64,000 nucleotides of DNA, taken from NCBI RefSeq assembly GCF_004342485.1, contig NZ_SMBU01000019.1:1-64000 (forward strand). Reading direction: 5' to 3'. The translations under genes and the position numbers were made by a program. The first letter of the stretch is position 1. The number at the start of each line of letters is the position of its first letter. Below, piece after piece: positions 37,729-45,812 of this stretch. Below the pieces are notes generated by a model. The model was not told where the DNA came from and ran no database searches. It saw only the letters and a program-made list of their open reading frames with translations. The stretch comes from Roseateles saccharophilus (lineage in GTDB: Bacteria; Pseudomonadota; Gammaproteobacteria; Burkholderiales; Burkholderiaceae_C).

Positions 37729-38477
37729 GGGCACGCTCCGGTGATCGTCTCGGCACGCATGCGCTCGGTGCCCGACAGCGTCCTGACGACGTTCACATCG
37801 TGCTTGGCCTGACCCACGATCTTGAAATTGACTTCGCGTACAGCCTGGCTGGGGCAATTCGGCGTGCCGGGCAAATCGCAGGGCTGATCGCAAAAACCGC
37901 CCAGGTTGATGGCGGTGCTGGTCACATTCACGCGGAAATCCTTGATCCGCAGATTGTCGGGGTCGGTAATGGGTTGCCAGTTCGGCTGTCCGTCGGCACC
38001 CACGCCGAGTTGCATGTAGAGCACCTCCGTCGTCTTGTCCCACTTGAACCCGAATTGCTCGTTGCTCGATGGCGTGCCGGTCGGGCTGTACTTGAGGGTG
38101 ACTGGATCCTGCCGGGCATATAGATAGCTCACAACCGTGCCGGTCGTCGAGTCGACGGTCACCGTCAGCGGTGCGTACTGGTTGACGCCGGCCGTTCCTG
38201 GGCTTTGCTCCGTCAGGCTCCCAACGGCCTTGGCCGGCGCCCAGACCCCGAGATCGGCCTGGCCCCGAAAACCGGCGCGCCGCATCTCTTGCTGCAGCAG
38301 GTCCGCGGCGGTGCGCAAGTCCTGCTGGACCTGGGTTTCGAGGATCAGCCGGCGGTGCTCGTTGATCTGGTTGACCGCGACCAGCGAAGCCCCTGCCGCC
38401 ACGATCAGGCCGACCGTAATGCCCACCATCAGCTCGACCAGCCCCAGGCCGCGCTGACGCTGGCGGATGTATTTCAT
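37725..38477 (-). CDS. pilW: PilW-like minor pilin
   Basis: 250 residues. The prepilin motif is QRGLGLVELMVGITVGLIVA with Glu at +5. The following region (TQVQQDLRTAADLLQQEMRRAGFRG) is the hallmark of PilW, and a Cys-rich loop (GGFCDQPCDLPGTPNC) lies near 205-220. ATG 38477 shares a base with the FimT-like stop (TGATG); another ATG at 38483 is two codons earlier. Part of the minor pilin operon 35120-39530. Confidence 0.87.
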   Translation of the reverse strand: MKYIRQRQRGLGLVELMVGITVGLIVAAGASLVAVNQINEHRRLILETQVQQDLRTAADLLQQEMRRAGFRGQADLGVWAPAKAVGSLTEQSPGTAGVNQYAPLTVTVDSTTGTVVSYLYARQDPVTLKYSPTGTPSSNEQFGFKWDKTTEVLYMQLGVGADGQPNWQPITDPDNLRIKDFRVNVTSTAINLGGFCDQPCDLPGTPNCPSQAVREVNFKIVGQAKHDVNVVRTLSGTERMRAETITGACP

Positions 38478-39070
38478 CAGCATGCTGGATAACCGCCCAA
38501 GCTGCCGCTCGGCGCGCAGACATGCACACGCCCGAGGTCGTTGTATTCGATGCGCAGTTGGGCGCCAGTGCGCTGCCCTGTCACCGTGAGTTGGAAATTC
38601 TGCACGTTCGTGTAATGGACGTTGCGCGAGAAACTCAGCACGTTGCCGCCAGCCCCCCAAACTGCCGAGGCCACAAAGGAAACGCCCGTACTCTTGGGCA
38701 ACAGGAATTCACGCAACGTGACGCTGGCTCCTTTGACTTGCGAGCAGGCATCGCTGGTGGCGACGTTGCAACCGCAGGTATCCCGGGAACTCTGCGTCAC
38801 CAGACGTGCGCAACTGACTTGACTGTCAACTGACGGCTCAAGGTGCAGGTTCAGCACAGCGCCAGTGACATTTGTTTCGGACTTCGCATAGCTGAAGATA
38901 CTGGCCAGCTCTTGGGTGGCAGCCACGACGCGGCGGCGCTCCATCATCTCCGCCAAGGAGGGGGCAGCGGCGGCGGCGATCACGCCAAGCACGGCCAGAG
39001 CCACCAGAATCTCCACCAGCGTGAGGCCCCGTCGACGAGCGGCCATGGCGATCGAATGGAGCTGCCTCAT
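38477..39070 (-). CDS. GspH/FimT-type minor pilin
   Basis: 197 residues. Prepilin motif RRGLTLVEILVALAVLGVIA (junction Gly-Leu, Glu at +5), then MMERRRVVAATQELASIFSYAKSE, the typical GspH/FimT helix involved in pseudopilin tip assembly. Five cysteines in the middle (VSCARL, DTCGCN, DACSQ) and two at the end (HVCAPS, YPAC) suggest disulfide bonding. Begins 1 nt after the PilE-like stop. Confidence 0.86.
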   Translation of the reverse strand: MRQLHSIAMAARRRGLTLVEILVALAVLGVIAAAAAPSLAEMMERRRVVAATQELASIFSYAKSETNVTGAVLNLHLEPSVDSQVSCARLVTQSSRDTCGCNVATSDACSQVKGASVTLREFLLPKSTGVSFVASAVWGAGGNVLSFSRNVHYTNVQNFQLTVTGQRTGAQLRIEYNDLGRVHVCAPSGSLGGYPAC

Positions 39071-39071
39071 G

Positions 39072-39530
39072 TCAACGCCCCCAGCAGGCCAAGCGCGTGT
39101 CGGCATTGGTGGTGTCGTAGGCAAGGTATTGCAACTTGGCACCGTCCAATTGCACGCTCATCTGTGCACAGACCGTGTCGTTCTTTTGCCGGCCGGAGGC
39201 GTTGATTGCAGCGGTCACCACATAGCCCGACACCAGCGAAGCCGGATTGCCGACTCCTGCGGTGCTGACGTCGTAATTCGATGTGATCGCGCTGGCGTCC
39301 ACATTGAGTGCGTCCAGACTCGATGCGTAGGCGCTGTTGTTGGCTCGGTAACGCTCCTGCGCCTGAACGACTGCCGTCAGCACCGCCATCGCATCCGCGC
39401 GCCGGCCGCGTTGCACGAAGGACGTGTAGGCCGGGTAGGCGACGGCAGCGAGGATGCCGACGATGACGACGGCCACCATCAGCTCGATCAGTGTGAAGCC
39501 CTGCCGGGCCCGACGAAGAGGCTGGCGCAT
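39072..39530 (-). CDS. pilE: PilE-type pilin
   Basis: 152 residues. A ten-residue leader precedes the prepilin motif QGFTLIELMVAVVIVGILAA, followed by YPAYTSFVQRGRRADAMAVL, which is characteristic of PilE minor pilins. C-terminal Cys pair (TVCAQMS and LACWGR) fits the pilin disulfide. ATG 39530 is used instead of the upstream frame extension to 39584 because it gives a normal leader. A 99-bp gap upstream separates it from another FimT-like gene. Confidence 0.87.
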   Translation of the reverse strand: MRQPLRRARQGFTLIELMVAVVIVGILAAVAYPAYTSFVQRGRRADAMAVLTAVVQAQERYRANNSAYASSLDALNVDASAITSNYDVSTAGVGNPASLVSGYVVTAAINASGRQKNDTVCAQMSVQLDGAKLQYLAYDTTNADTRLACWGR

Positions 39531-39629
39531 GGATGGATTCTCGGCAGGGCACTCCAGATGCTCCGTTATGCGGATGCCGTTCATCCGGGTTCTACTACCG
39601 CTGGTCGGGCGCCACCATGAATGAAGGGT

Positions 39630-40178
39630 TTAGGCACATTTCGTCATGCCTGCCATCCTCGGGCCGGTGTAGCAACTGCGCACGCGGCCGGTTATCGCGA
39701 TCACCTGCCGCACGCCGCTGCCGCTGGCCAGCTTCAGCTCGATGCTGCCGGTCTGCGTCACGAGGCCCTGGCGATGCTGGAATGTCAGCGTCTCGGCGTT
39801 GCTGCGCAGCGTGAGGGGCTGGCTGGCAGGCAGCCATTCGGCCTTGATGACCTCGCTGCCCGGCGTCCTGCAGACGGCTTGGCCGGCGGCACAGTCGCAA
39901 TCGTTGCGGGCGCCGGTGTGCAGCATGTAGCAGGCATTGGCGCCCTTGTTGCTGACTCGGAAGTGGACCGAGTTGCTCATCCGCGCCGCTTCGCTGCGGG
40001 CGAAGCGCAGGTCGCTGGCCAGCGCTTCGGCGCCAGCCCGCAGCGCACGCTCCTGCAACATCTGGTTCATGGCCGGCAGGGCCTGGCCGATCAGCACGGC
40101 GCCGATGCCGAGGCCGACGCAGAGCTCGACCAGGGTGAAACCACGGCTGCTGCGGCGGATCTTGGTGGTGAGCTTCAT
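39630..40178 (-). CDS. fimT: FimT/GspH-type minor pilin
   Basis: 182 residues with prepilin motif SRGFTLVELCVGLGIGAVLI after a 12-residue leader. MNQMLQERALRAGAEALASDLRFARSEA is the classic FimT/GspH segment. Cysteines occur as NDCDCAAGQAVC and RSCYTG. FimT proteins have been linked to DNA binding during natural transformation in Legionella and Xanthomonadaceae; whether this one has the required basic C-terminus is unclear (ends GPRMAGMTKCA). Follows nrdR with 144 bp between. Confidence 0.86.
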   Translation of the reverse strand: MKLTTKIRRSSRGFTLVELCVGLGIGAVLIGQALPAMNQMLQERALRAGAEALASDLRFARSEAARMSNSVHFRVSNKGANACYMLHTGARNDCDCAAGQAVCRTPGSEVIKAEWLPASQPLTLRSNAETLTFQHRQGLVTQTGSIELKLASGSGVRQVIAITGRVRSCYTGPRMAGMTKCA

Positions 40179-40289
40179 GGTGCTGCCTTCGGTTCGTTGC
40201 TGTGGAACGAACTCTAGGAAGCAGGCTCCGCCGAGTCTTTCCCTCCAAGGGTGAGGCGGCGAAGGAGAAGCTGGGGCGTATCCCCCATG

Positions 40290-40310
40290 ACTCCCTCCAA
40301 AGAGGGGAGT
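40290..40310. terminator. Hairpin after nrdR
   Basis: Imperfect inverted repeat ACTCCCTC-CAAA-GAGGGGAGT just past the nrdR stop on the minus strand, with a smaller TGGGG/CCCCCA palindrome beside it. No T-run follows, so it may be a factor-dependent or partial terminator, or another copy of the window's C-run/G-run palindromes. Together with the 144-bp gap it suggests that the pilin genes downstream have their own promoter. Confidence 0.4.
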
Positions 40311-40322
40311 GGAAACCCGGGG

Positions 40323-40766
40323 TCAGATCTCCCGGATCAGCTGACGGAACTCGTCGACGTCCTCGAAGCTGCGATAGACCGACGCGAAGCGGACATAGGC
40401 CACCTTGTCAATGCGCTTGAGTTCGCGCATGACGAGCTCGCCCAGGCGGGTGGACGCGATCTCCCGCGCGCCGCTGGCGAGCAGCTTCTCCTCGATGCGG
40501 TTGATGGCCGCGTCGATCTGCTCGACGCTGACCGGCCGCTTGCGCAGAGCCAGCTGCATGGAGGCGCGCAGCTTGGTGGCGTCGAAATCGGCGCGCCGCC
40601 CGTCCTTCTTGACGACCGAGGGCAGGGCGATGTCTGCCCGCTCATAGGTCGTGAAGCGCTTGTCGCAGGACAGGCAGCGGCGCCGGCGCCGGACAACGTC
40701 GCCCTCGTCCGATTCCCGGGTCTCGGCGACCTGGGTCTCGGCGTGAGAGCAGAACGGGCAGCGCAT
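40323..40766 (-). CDS. nrdR: Transcriptional repressor NrdR
   Basis: 147-residue repressor of ribonucleotide reductase genes. The N-terminal zinc ribbon is [13 protein letters not shown] with CLSCDKRF (Cys3, Cys6, and the second pair near 31 and 34). The ATP-cone domain (about 50-140) includes [20 protein letters not shown]. Follows glyA by 17 bp, the usual betaproteobacterial glyA-nrdR pair. Confidence 0.95.
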   Translation of the reverse strand: MRCPFCSHAETQVAETRESDEGDVVRRRRRCLSCDKRFTTYERADIALPSVVKKDGRRADFDATKLRASMQLALRKRPVSVEQIDAAINRIEEKLLASGAREIASTRLGELVMRELKRIDKVAYVRFASVYRSFEDVDEFRQLIREI

Positions 40767-40783
40767 TACGGATTAACCGTCAA

Positions 40784-42037
40784 TCAACCGCGATACACCG
40801 GGAAGGCGGCCGTCAGCGCGGCGACCTTCTCGCGCACGGCGGCCAGGTTGGCCTCGTCATGCGGCTTGTCCAGCACGTCGGCGATCAGATGGGCGGTCTG
40901 GCGGACCTGCTCCTCCTTGAAGCCGCGCGTCGTCATGGCCGGCGTGCCCAGGCGGATGCCGCTGGTGACCATGGGCTTCTGCGGGTCGTTGGGAATGCCG
41001 TTCTTGTTGCAGGTCATGTGGGCGGCGCCCAGGATGGCCTCGGCTTCCTTGCCGGTCAGGTTCTTGGGGCGCAGGTCCACCAGCATGACGTGGCTTTCCG
41101 TGCCGCCGGAGACGATGCGCAGGCCGCGCTCGATCAGCGTGTCGGCCAGCACCTTGGCGTTCTTGACGACTTGCTGCTGGTAGGCCTTGAACTCGGGGCC
41201 GAGCGCCTCCTTGAAGGCCACCGCCTTGCCGGCGATGACATGCATCAGCGGGCCGCCCTGGATGCCGGGGAAGATGGCCGAGTTGATCTTCTTGGCGATG
41301 TCTTCCTTGTTCGTCAGGATGATGCCGCCGCGCGGGCCGCGCAGGCTCTTGTGCGTGGTGGACGTGACGACGTCGGCATGCGGCAGCGGGTTGGGATAGA
41401 CGCCCGCGGCGATCAGGCCGGCGTAGTGGGCCATGTCGACCATGAAGTAGGCGCCGATTTCCTTGGCGATCCTGCCGAAGCGCTCGAAGTCGATGCGCAG
41501 GGAGTAGGCGGACGCGCCGGCGATGATGAGCTTGGGCTTCTTCTCGCGGGCCAGGGCTTCCATCGCGTCGTAGTCGATCTCTTCCTTGGCGTTCAGGCCG
41601 TAGGAGATGACGTTGAACCACTTGCCACTCATGTTCAGCGCCATGCCGTGGGTCAGGTGACCGCCTTCGGCCAGGCTCATGCCCATGATGGTGTCGCCGG
41701 GCTGCAGCAGCGCGAAGAACACGCCCTGGTTGGCCTGCGAGCCGCTGTTGGGCTGCACATTGGCGTATTCGGCGCCGAAGAGCTGCTTCAGGCGGTCGAT
41801 GGCCAGCTGCTCGACGACGTCGACGTATTCGCAGCCGCCGTAGTAGCGCTTGCCGGGGTAGCCCTCGGCGTACTTGTTGGTCAGTTGGCTGCCCTGGGCC
41901 TGCATGACGGCCGGCGAGGTGTAGTTCTCGCTGGCGATCAGCTCGATATGGTCTTCTTGGCGGCGGTTCTCGTTCTGGACGGCAGTCCAGAGTTCGGGGT
42001 CGACCAGGGCGAGGGTGGAGGTGGTGCGGTCAAACAT
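40784..42037 (-). CDS. glyA: Serine hydroxymethyltransferase
   Basis: 417-residue PLP enzyme that converts serine and tetrahydrofolate to glycine and 5,10-methylene-THF. The PLP lysine is Lys230 in [16 protein letters not shown]. Substrate motifs [10 protein letters not shown] and [15 protein letters not shown] are intact. Length and sequence are standard. The 181-bp upstream gap (42038-42218) contains only GC-rich inverted segments and no recognised riboswitch. Confidence 0.97.
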   Translation of the reverse strand: MFDRTTSTLALVDPELWTAVQNENRRQEDHIELIASENYTSPAVMQAQGSQLTNKYAEGYPGKRYYGGCEYVDVVEQLAIDRLKQLFGAEYANVQPNSGSQANQGVFFALLQPGDTIMGMSLAEGGHLTHGMALNMSGKWFNVISYGLNAKEEIDYDAMEALAREKKPKLIIAGASAYSLRIDFERFGRIAKEIGAYFMVDMAHYAGLIAAGVYPNPLPHADVVTSTTHKSLRGPRGGIILTNKEDIAKKINSAIFPGIQGGPLMHVIAGKAVAFKEALGPEFKAYQQQVVKNAKVLADTLIERGLRIVSGGTESHVMLVDLRPKNLTGKEAEAILGAAHMTCNKNGIPNDPQKPMVTSGIRLGTPAMTTRGFKEEQVRQTAHLIADVLDKPHDEANLAAVREKVAALTAAFPVYRG

Positions 42038-42218
42038 GGCTGGTGTTGTTCCGAAGGTCAGGCGGTGAATCCGTGGCGATCACGCGGGGCGCGATACCAG
42101 GGCTGCCCAGGCGAACGGCTGAAAGCGGCTGAAGCAGCCGCCTCACGCTCCCCGGTGGTGGCCCACCTCGGGTCAGCTCGTGACCCTGATCGCCAGTCGC
42201 GTGAGCGCCCAGTGTAGT

Positions 42219-43064
42219 TCAGCGCAGCAGCGCGACCTGGGCCGATTCGCCCGCCGGCGCGGACGCGGCCTCGCGCAGCGGGCGCGCGCTGGCGCTGGCC
42301 GGCACGGTGCGCCCGGCGGCCACGGCCTTGAGCAGGTCGTGCTCGGCCAGCACGCGCGAGGCGTAGCCCGTGTCCTCGGGCAGGTTGGCCGCGCCGACGT
42401 AGTAGCGCAGGCCTTCCTCCAGGCTGCCGCCGCGCTGGATGCATTCCTTCAGCACCTGCACGCCGACGCGCAGATTGGTCACCGGGTCGAAGGCTGCCAG
42501 CGTGCCGCCGAAAGCCTCGTACTTGTCGTCGTGCACGCGGGTCATGACCTGCATCAGGCCCTGGGCGCCGACGGCGCTCTGCGCAAACGGGTTGAAGCCC
42601 GACTCGATGGCCATGATGGACAGGATCAGCGTCGGCTCGACCTTGGCGCGGTTGCCGACGGCCCAGGCTTCCTGGACGAGGCGGCTGATGGGCTCGGGGG
42701 CGACGTGGTAGCGGCGCGCCAGCCAATGGGCCACGGCGGCCTGCTGGCGGCTCAGTTCGCGCGGGTCGGTGGCGGTGGCACGGGCGATCGCGTCGGGCTC
42801 GGCGCTGGCCAGCAGCGTGTTGCCTTCGGCCTCGGCGCGGGCTTCCTGGCGGGCGTTCAGCCAGCCGAGGGCGGCCGATTCCAGGCTCTCGCGCAAGCCG
42901 GCCTGGCTCGTGAACACCAGCAGCACCGACACCACGGCCAGCCCGACGAGGGCCAGCGTGTTGTGGCTGACCACCAGCAGGCCATTGCCGATGTCCGTCA
43001 CGAACAGCGACGCTGCATCGCGCGTGTGGCGGGCCAGGCTGATCAGGTCTTGACGTGTCGTCAT
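42219..43064 (-). CDS. Membrane-anchored lytic transglycosylase (SLT domain)
   Basis: 281 residues. An N-terminal hydrophobic segment (about 34-55) anchors it, and the C-terminal SLT/lysozyme-like domain (about 110-250) has the catalytic Glu in ILSIMAIESGFNPFAQS followed by VGAQGLMQVM and the conserved YVGAANLP. It cleaves peptidoglycan to 1,6-anhydro products. ATG 43064 is preferred to the upstream extension to 43172. Divergent from ubiD with 226 bp between. Possibly related to pilus or secretion machinery, but no direct evidence. Confidence 0.88.
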   Translation of the reverse strand: MTTRQDLISLARHTRDAASLFVTDIGNGLLVVSHNTLALVGLAVVSVLLVFTSQAGLRESLESAALGWLNARQEARAEAEGNTLLASAEPDAIARATATDPRELSRQQAAVAHWLARRYHVAPEPISRLVQEAWAVGNRAKVEPTLILSIMAIESGFNPFAQSAVGAQGLMQVMTRVHDDKYEAFGGTLAAFDPVTNLRVGVQVLKECIQRGGSLEEGLRYYVGAANLPEDTGYASRVLAEHDLLKAVAAGRTVPASASARPLREAASAPAGESAQVALLR

Positions 43065-43290
43065 GCGACTCCTTGTATCGCAGCCCGCCACAGGCTGGCC
43101 GCTTGTCGAAGCGGGCGGTCTGGACGGGGCGACGGTGATAATTTCCCGGCCGTTGCTCTGGGCCTGTGGCACTTCGGTGCCCGGTGGACCCGGCCGGTTG
43201 GGCTTCAGTACAAACCCGAGGCCGTGAATTCTCTACGGGTCGAAGATAACCCGTCAAGGCTGTTTTAGCCGATCAAAACTACTTTAAGTT

Positions 43291-44853
43291 ATGAAATACA
43301 GCGACCTGAGGGACTTCATCGCCGGGCTGGAGGGGTTGGGCGAACTCAAGCGCGTGCGTGAAAAAGTCTCGCCGGTGCTGGAGATGACGGCGCTCAGCGA
43401 CCGGGTGCTGCGGGCCGGAGGGCCGGCCCTGTTGTTCGAGGCGCCGACGGGGCATTCCACGCCGGCCTTGACCAATCTTTTTGGGACAACCCGGCGCGTC
43501 GCACTCGGCATGGGGGCTGAATCCCTGGCCGATCTGCGGGATGTCGGCCGGGTTCTGGCCAGCCTCAAGGAGCCCGACCCGCCCAAGGGCTTGAAGGACA
43601 CGGCCAAGCTGCTTCAGATGGCCAAGGCGCTGTGGGACATGAAACCCGCCGTGCAGCGCCGTGCGGCCTGCCAGGAAGAGGTGCTGGAGGGCGCCGACAT
43701 CGACCTGGGCCGCCTGCCCATCCAGACCTGCTGGCCGGATGACGCCGCCCCCCTGATCACGTGGGGACTCGTCATCACCCGGGGGCCGGCCCGGGCGCGC
43801 CAGAACCTCGGCATCTACCGCCAGCAACTCATCGGCCGGCGCCATGTCATCATGCGCTGGCTGGCCCATCGGGGTGGCGCGCTGGACTTCCGCGACCACG
43901 CGCTGGCCCACCCCGGCCAGCCCTTCCCGATTGCCGTCGCGCTGGGCGCGGACCCCGCCACCATCCTCGGCGCGGTCACGCCGGTGCCGGACAGCCTCTC
44001 CGAGTACCAGTTCGCCGGCCTGCTGCGGGGCTCGCGCACCGAACTGGTCAACACCGGCGTCGGCCGCGAGGGTCTGCCGCTGCAGGCGCCGGCCTCGGCC
44101 GAGATCGTGCTTGAGGGGCATATCCCGCCCGCCGAACCGGGCTATGTGGGCGTCAGCGAGCGCGGCGTGCCGCTGAAGGAGAAGGGGGGCTATCTGCACG
44201 CGCTGGAAGGCCCCTTCGGCGACCACACCGGCTATTACAACGAGCAGGACTGGTTTCCGGTCTTCGAGATCACGCGCCAGACCCAGCGCAAGAACCCCAT
44301 CTACCACTCCACCTACACCGGCAAGCCGCCCGACGAGCCCGCCATCCTCGGCGTCGCGCTCAACGAGGTCTTCGTGCCCATCCTGCAGAAGCAGTTTCCG
44401 GAGATCGTCGACTTCTACCTGCCGCCCGAGGGCTGTAGCTACCGCATGGCCGTCGTGTCGATCAAGAAGGCCTATCCGGGCCATGCCAAGCGGCTGATGT
44501 TCGGCATCTGGAGCTTTCTGCGCCAGTTCATGTACACCAAGTTCATCGTCGTCGTGGACGACGACATCGACACGCGCAACTGGCAGGAGGTGATCTGGGC
44601 CATCACGACCCGCATGGACCCGGTGCGTGACACGACCCTGGTCGACAACACGCCCATCGACTATCTCGACTTCGCATCGCCGGTCAGCGGCCTGGGCGGC
44701 AAGATGGGGCTGGACGCCACCAACAAATGGCCCGGCGAGACCAGCCGCGAATGGGGACGCGGCATCAGCCTGCCGGCCGAGGTCACAAAGCGGGCCGAGG
44801 CGCTATTCGGGCAACTCTTCTTGAACCCGGTTGGAGGCTCGCCTACTGTTTGA
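43291..44853 (+). CDS. ubiD: 4-hydroxy-3-polyprenylbenzoate decarboxylase UbiD
   Basis: 520-residue prenylated-FMN-dependent decarboxylase of ubiquinone synthesis. Landmarks: [20 protein letters not shown] at the start, [37 protein letters not shown] (prFMN/metal site), [20 protein letters not shown] and the closing DATNKWPGE. Length is slightly above E. coli UbiD (497). It needs UbiX, not present here. Followed by a good intrinsic terminator. Confidence 0.96.
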   Translation: MKYSDLRDFIAGLEGLGELKRVREKVSPVLEMTALSDRVLRAGGPALLFEAPTGHSTPALTNLFGTTRRVALGMGAESLADLRDVGRVLASLKEPDPPKGLKDTAKLLQMAKALWDMKPAVQRRAACQEEVLEGADIDLGRLPIQTCWPDDAAPLITWGLVITRGPARARQNLGIYRQQLIGRRHVIMRWLAHRGGALDFRDHALAHPGQPFPIAVALGADPATILGAVTPVPDSLSEYQFAGLLRGSRTELVNTGVGREGLPLQAPASAEIVLEGHIPPAEPGYVGVSERGVPLKEKGGYLHALEGPFGDHTGYYNEQDWFPVFEITRQTQRKNPIYHSTYTGKPPDEPAILGVALNEVFVPILQKQFPEIVDFYLPPEGCSYRMAVVSIKKAYPGHAKRLMFGIWSFLRQFMYTKFIVVVDDDIDTRNWQEVIWAITTRMDPVRDTTLVDNTPIDYLDFASPVSGLGGKMGLDATNKWPGETSREWGRGISLPAEVTKRAEALFGQLFLNPVGGSPTV

Positions 44854-44946
44854 GTGCCTTTTCAGGCAAACCCTCTGGCGCAATCTTTGCGCGCCAGGAG
44901 CCCAGTGGCAGATAGCCTCTGAGCCCCAAGGTGGCCTCGCCACCCA

Positions 44947-44983
44947 CCCCGCCCGGCCTTCAAGCCCGGCGGGGTTTCTATTT
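44947..44983 (+). terminator. Intrinsic terminator after ubiD
   Basis: GC-rich hairpin (CCCCGCC arm at 44947 pairing with GGCGGGG at 44968-44974, inner GGC/GCC pairs, loop TTCAA) followed by TTTCTATTT at 44975-44983. It ends the plus-strand ubiD transcript about 95 bp after its stop. On the opposite strand no T-run exists, so it should not stop the convergent ydcF gene. Confidence 0.8.
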
Positions 44984-44994
44984 GTGCAGCCCGT

Positions 44995-45807
44995 TCAGCG
45001 GCCGGCCCACCAGGCCAGCGTCTCGTAGACGATGTTGCGCACCCGGGCGAAGCCTTCGACCGACGGGCACCAGTCGTCGAAGCTGCTCAGCGCGTCGTCG
45101 CGCAGGCCGACGGGCGCCGGCACGATGGCGATGCCCAGTGGCGCAGCCACGCCCTCGAAGGCGCGCACGGCCCGGGGCATATGACCGTCATCGGTGACCA
45201 GCAGCACCCGCTTCACGCCGCTGGCCATCAGCATCGGCAGCGAGTTGGCCGCGTTCTCGCGCGTGTCCCGCGAGCGGGACTCGGACCAGCGCAGCGGCAG
45301 GCCATAGTCCTCGGCGGCGACTCGGGCCACGATCTCGGCCTCGGGCTGGCGCAGTTCCGTCGCCGTCCAGCCGATGCCACCCGAGAAGGCCAGGGGCCAG
45401 CCGGTGCGCCGGGCCAGCCAGACGCCATAGGCCAAGCGTTCGGCCGTGTGGCGCCGCGGCGCGCCCGCGTCGTATTCGGGCAGGTGGCGGTGCACGCCGC
45501 CGCCCAGCACCAGCACGACACCGTCCTGGCTGCCCCTGAGCGCCTCGACCTGGGTGCGGCTCAGGGCCGGCGGTGGCCGCCGGGCCCGGCTCAGCAATTC
45601 GCCGGCAGCCTCGGTCGCCGACAGCCAGGCCAGCACCAGCGCCAGGCCCAGCATCCAGCCGCCCCATCGGCGGCCGCGCTTGAGCCGCCAGCCGCCCCAG
45701 GCCGCCAGCAGCAGCATCGGCGCGGGCGGCAGCACGGCGGCCAGCAACAGGGTCTTGAAACCCGAGTAATCGAGAGTGAGGCTCACGGCCGGCATCATCG
45801 CCGACAT
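44995..45807 (-). CDS. YdcF/DUF218-family membrane protein
   Basis: 270 residues. Two N-terminal hydrophobic helices (about 15-35 and 46-65) precede a DUF218 domain with VVLVLGGGVHRHLPEYDAG and WPLAFSGGIGW, and the conserved SRDTRENAANS and LLVTDDGHMPRA. Such proteins (SanA/ElyC/YdcF) act in envelope or peptidoglycan precursor metabolism, mostly undefined. ATG 45807 is chosen; ATGs at 45798 and 45795 are also possible. The start is only 5 bp from the divergent DUF748 gene. Confidence 0.82.
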   Translation of the reverse strand: MSAMMPAVSLTLDYSGFKTLLLAAVLPPAPMLLLAAWGGWRLKRGRRWGGWMLGLALVLAWLSATEAAGELLSRARRPPPALSRTQVEALRGSQDGVVLVLGGGVHRHLPEYDAGAPRRHTAERLAYGVWLARRTGWPLAFSGGIGWTATELRQPEAEIVARVAAEDYGLPLRWSESRSRDTRENAANSLPMLMASGVKRVLLVTDDGHMPRAVRAFEGVAAPLGIAIVPAPVGLRDDALSSFDDWCPSVEGFARVRNIVYETLAWWAGR

Positions 45808-45812
45808 CAATA

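Noticed and set aside
42038-42218. Possible riboswitch upstream of glyA
   Set aside because: Only GC-rich inverted segments; no conserved glycine, SAM or THF aptamer core was recognisable.
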